A stretch of 64,000 nucleotides of DNA from Corynebacterium falsenii. GTDB lineage: Bacteria > Actinomycetota > Actinomycetes > Mycobacteriales > Mycobacteriaceae. Position numbers and translations under genes: made by a program. The notes under the pieces are model-generated. The model was not told where the DNA came from. It did not search any database and was given only the letters and a program-made list of their open reading frames with translations. The stretch's first letter is position 1. Each line of letters starts with the position of its first letter. Positions 63,604-64,000 of the stretch are shown in pieces. Location of the stretch: NCBI GenBank assembly GCA_001054945.1, contig JVKJ01000005.1, forward strand, positions 434,001 to 498,000. Direction: 5' to 3'.

Positions 63604-64000
63604 CACCACTCTCCTTCGCTCGTGGCAGTCTGATCCACGGCCATCGCCGCCTGCATTGCAGACTCACGCAGTGTCCATAGTTCGTGTAGGTCGCTGTCGT
63701 CCAGATTCGCAATCCATCCTTCGCCGGCACCGACGATGCTGTCCGCGAGTTCGCGTTTGGAGGCGATCACATCGTGGATGCGTTCGTCCAGAGTCCCCCG
63801 GGTTACCAGCTTGTGGACCTCCACATCGCGGGACTGTCCGATGCGATAGGCCCGGTCGGTGGCTTGATCTTCCACGGCAGGGTTCCACCACCGGTCCACG
63901 TGGATCACGAGGGAGGCCTCGGTCAGCGTGATCCCCGTACCGCCAGCACGGACACTGAGAATCATCACATTCGGTCCACCCTCTTGATCCTGAAAGTCGC
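63603..64000 (-). CDS. SNF2-family helicase, C-terminal end (cut by window end)
   Basis: Only the last 132 residues are in the window; the 5' part is beyond 64000. Visible are helicase motif V (ILSVRAGGTGITLTEAS), the SNF2 WWNPAVEDQATDRAYRIGQ motif VI, and a tail (VHKLVTRGTLDERIHDVIASKR) typical of HepA/SNF2 proteins. First gene of the cluster SNF2 - SWIM - Mre11-like - Rad50-like. Confidence 0.92.
   Translation of the reverse strand, partial: DFQDQEGGPNVMILSVRAGGTGITLTEASLVIHVDRWWNPAVEDQATDRAYRIGQSRDVEVHKLVTRGTLDERIHDVIASKRELADSIVGAGEGWIANLDDSDLHELWTLRESAMQAAMAVDQTATSEGEW

Overview
The window is a high-GC actinobacterial chromosome segment, almost certainly from a Corynebacterium or close relative in the Mycobacteriales. 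The evidence is a fatty acid synthase of the fused type I, NucS, a DUF2550 protein, the GlgE pathway, a Rho with a long Arg/Asp/Asn-rich insertion, and gene order. Two blocks match, from memory, the conserved order of Mycobacterium tuberculosis and C. glutamicum: ligA / metE-like / mnmA / cysteine desulfurase / etfA / etfB / methyltransferase, and argS / lysA / hom / thrC / thrB ... rho / prfA / prmC / tsaC / wecA / atpI / atpBEFHAGDC / DUF2550 / nucS / trx-like / glgB / glgE. The species cannot be named from sequence alone. No rRNA, IS element, integrase, prophage or CRISPR array was seen.

Layout. 1-9191 (minus): a lipid operon, accBC - accD - fas, with fas cut by the window start. It makes malonyl-CoA and uses it in one transcription unit. 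9192-9708: a long non-coding gap. 9709-24075: ligA, a 67-codon small gene with its own promoter region and terminator, the sulfur relay/tRNA thiolation pair (desulfurase, mnmA), a metE-like protein, a secreted glycerophosphodiesterase, an AAA ATPase with a winged-helix tail preceded by three 28-bp repeats, electron transfer flavoprotein etfBA, a THUMP-like methyltransferase, a Nudix protein and an ABC ATPase. 24211-28528 (plus): glgE and glgB, which build alpha-glucan from maltose-1-phosphate.

28538-45085 (minus): a thioredoxin-like protein, nucS, DUF2550, the complete F1Fo ATP synthase operon, atpI-like, wecA, tsaC, prmC, prfA and rho. Between rho and thrB, which are neighbours in M. tuberculosis, lies the most unusual part of the window (45478-51562). 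It holds an acyl-CoA-ligase-like AMP ligase facing a poly-gamma-glutamate-type module: capB, a capC with two tandem copies of the family fold, and a lipoprotein gamma-glutamyltransferase. No capA is present. 51567-58254 is the aspartate-family amino acid block thrB, thrC, hom, lysA and argS. A divergent tRNA-Arg(CCG) follows. The right end (58553-64000, minus) is a four-gene DNA-processing cluster: SNF2 helicase (cut by the window end), SWIM zinc-finger protein, Mre11-like nuclease and Rad50/YhaN-like ATPase.

Several genes (ligA, the AAA gene, argS, perhaps the gamma-glutamyltransferase) have a -10 hexamer 7-8 nt before the start codon and no ribosome binding site, which points to leaderless mRNAs. 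Start codons were chosen from ribosome binding sites, overlaps and remembered family N-termini. Gene names are assigned from motif and fold recognition, not from database searches.
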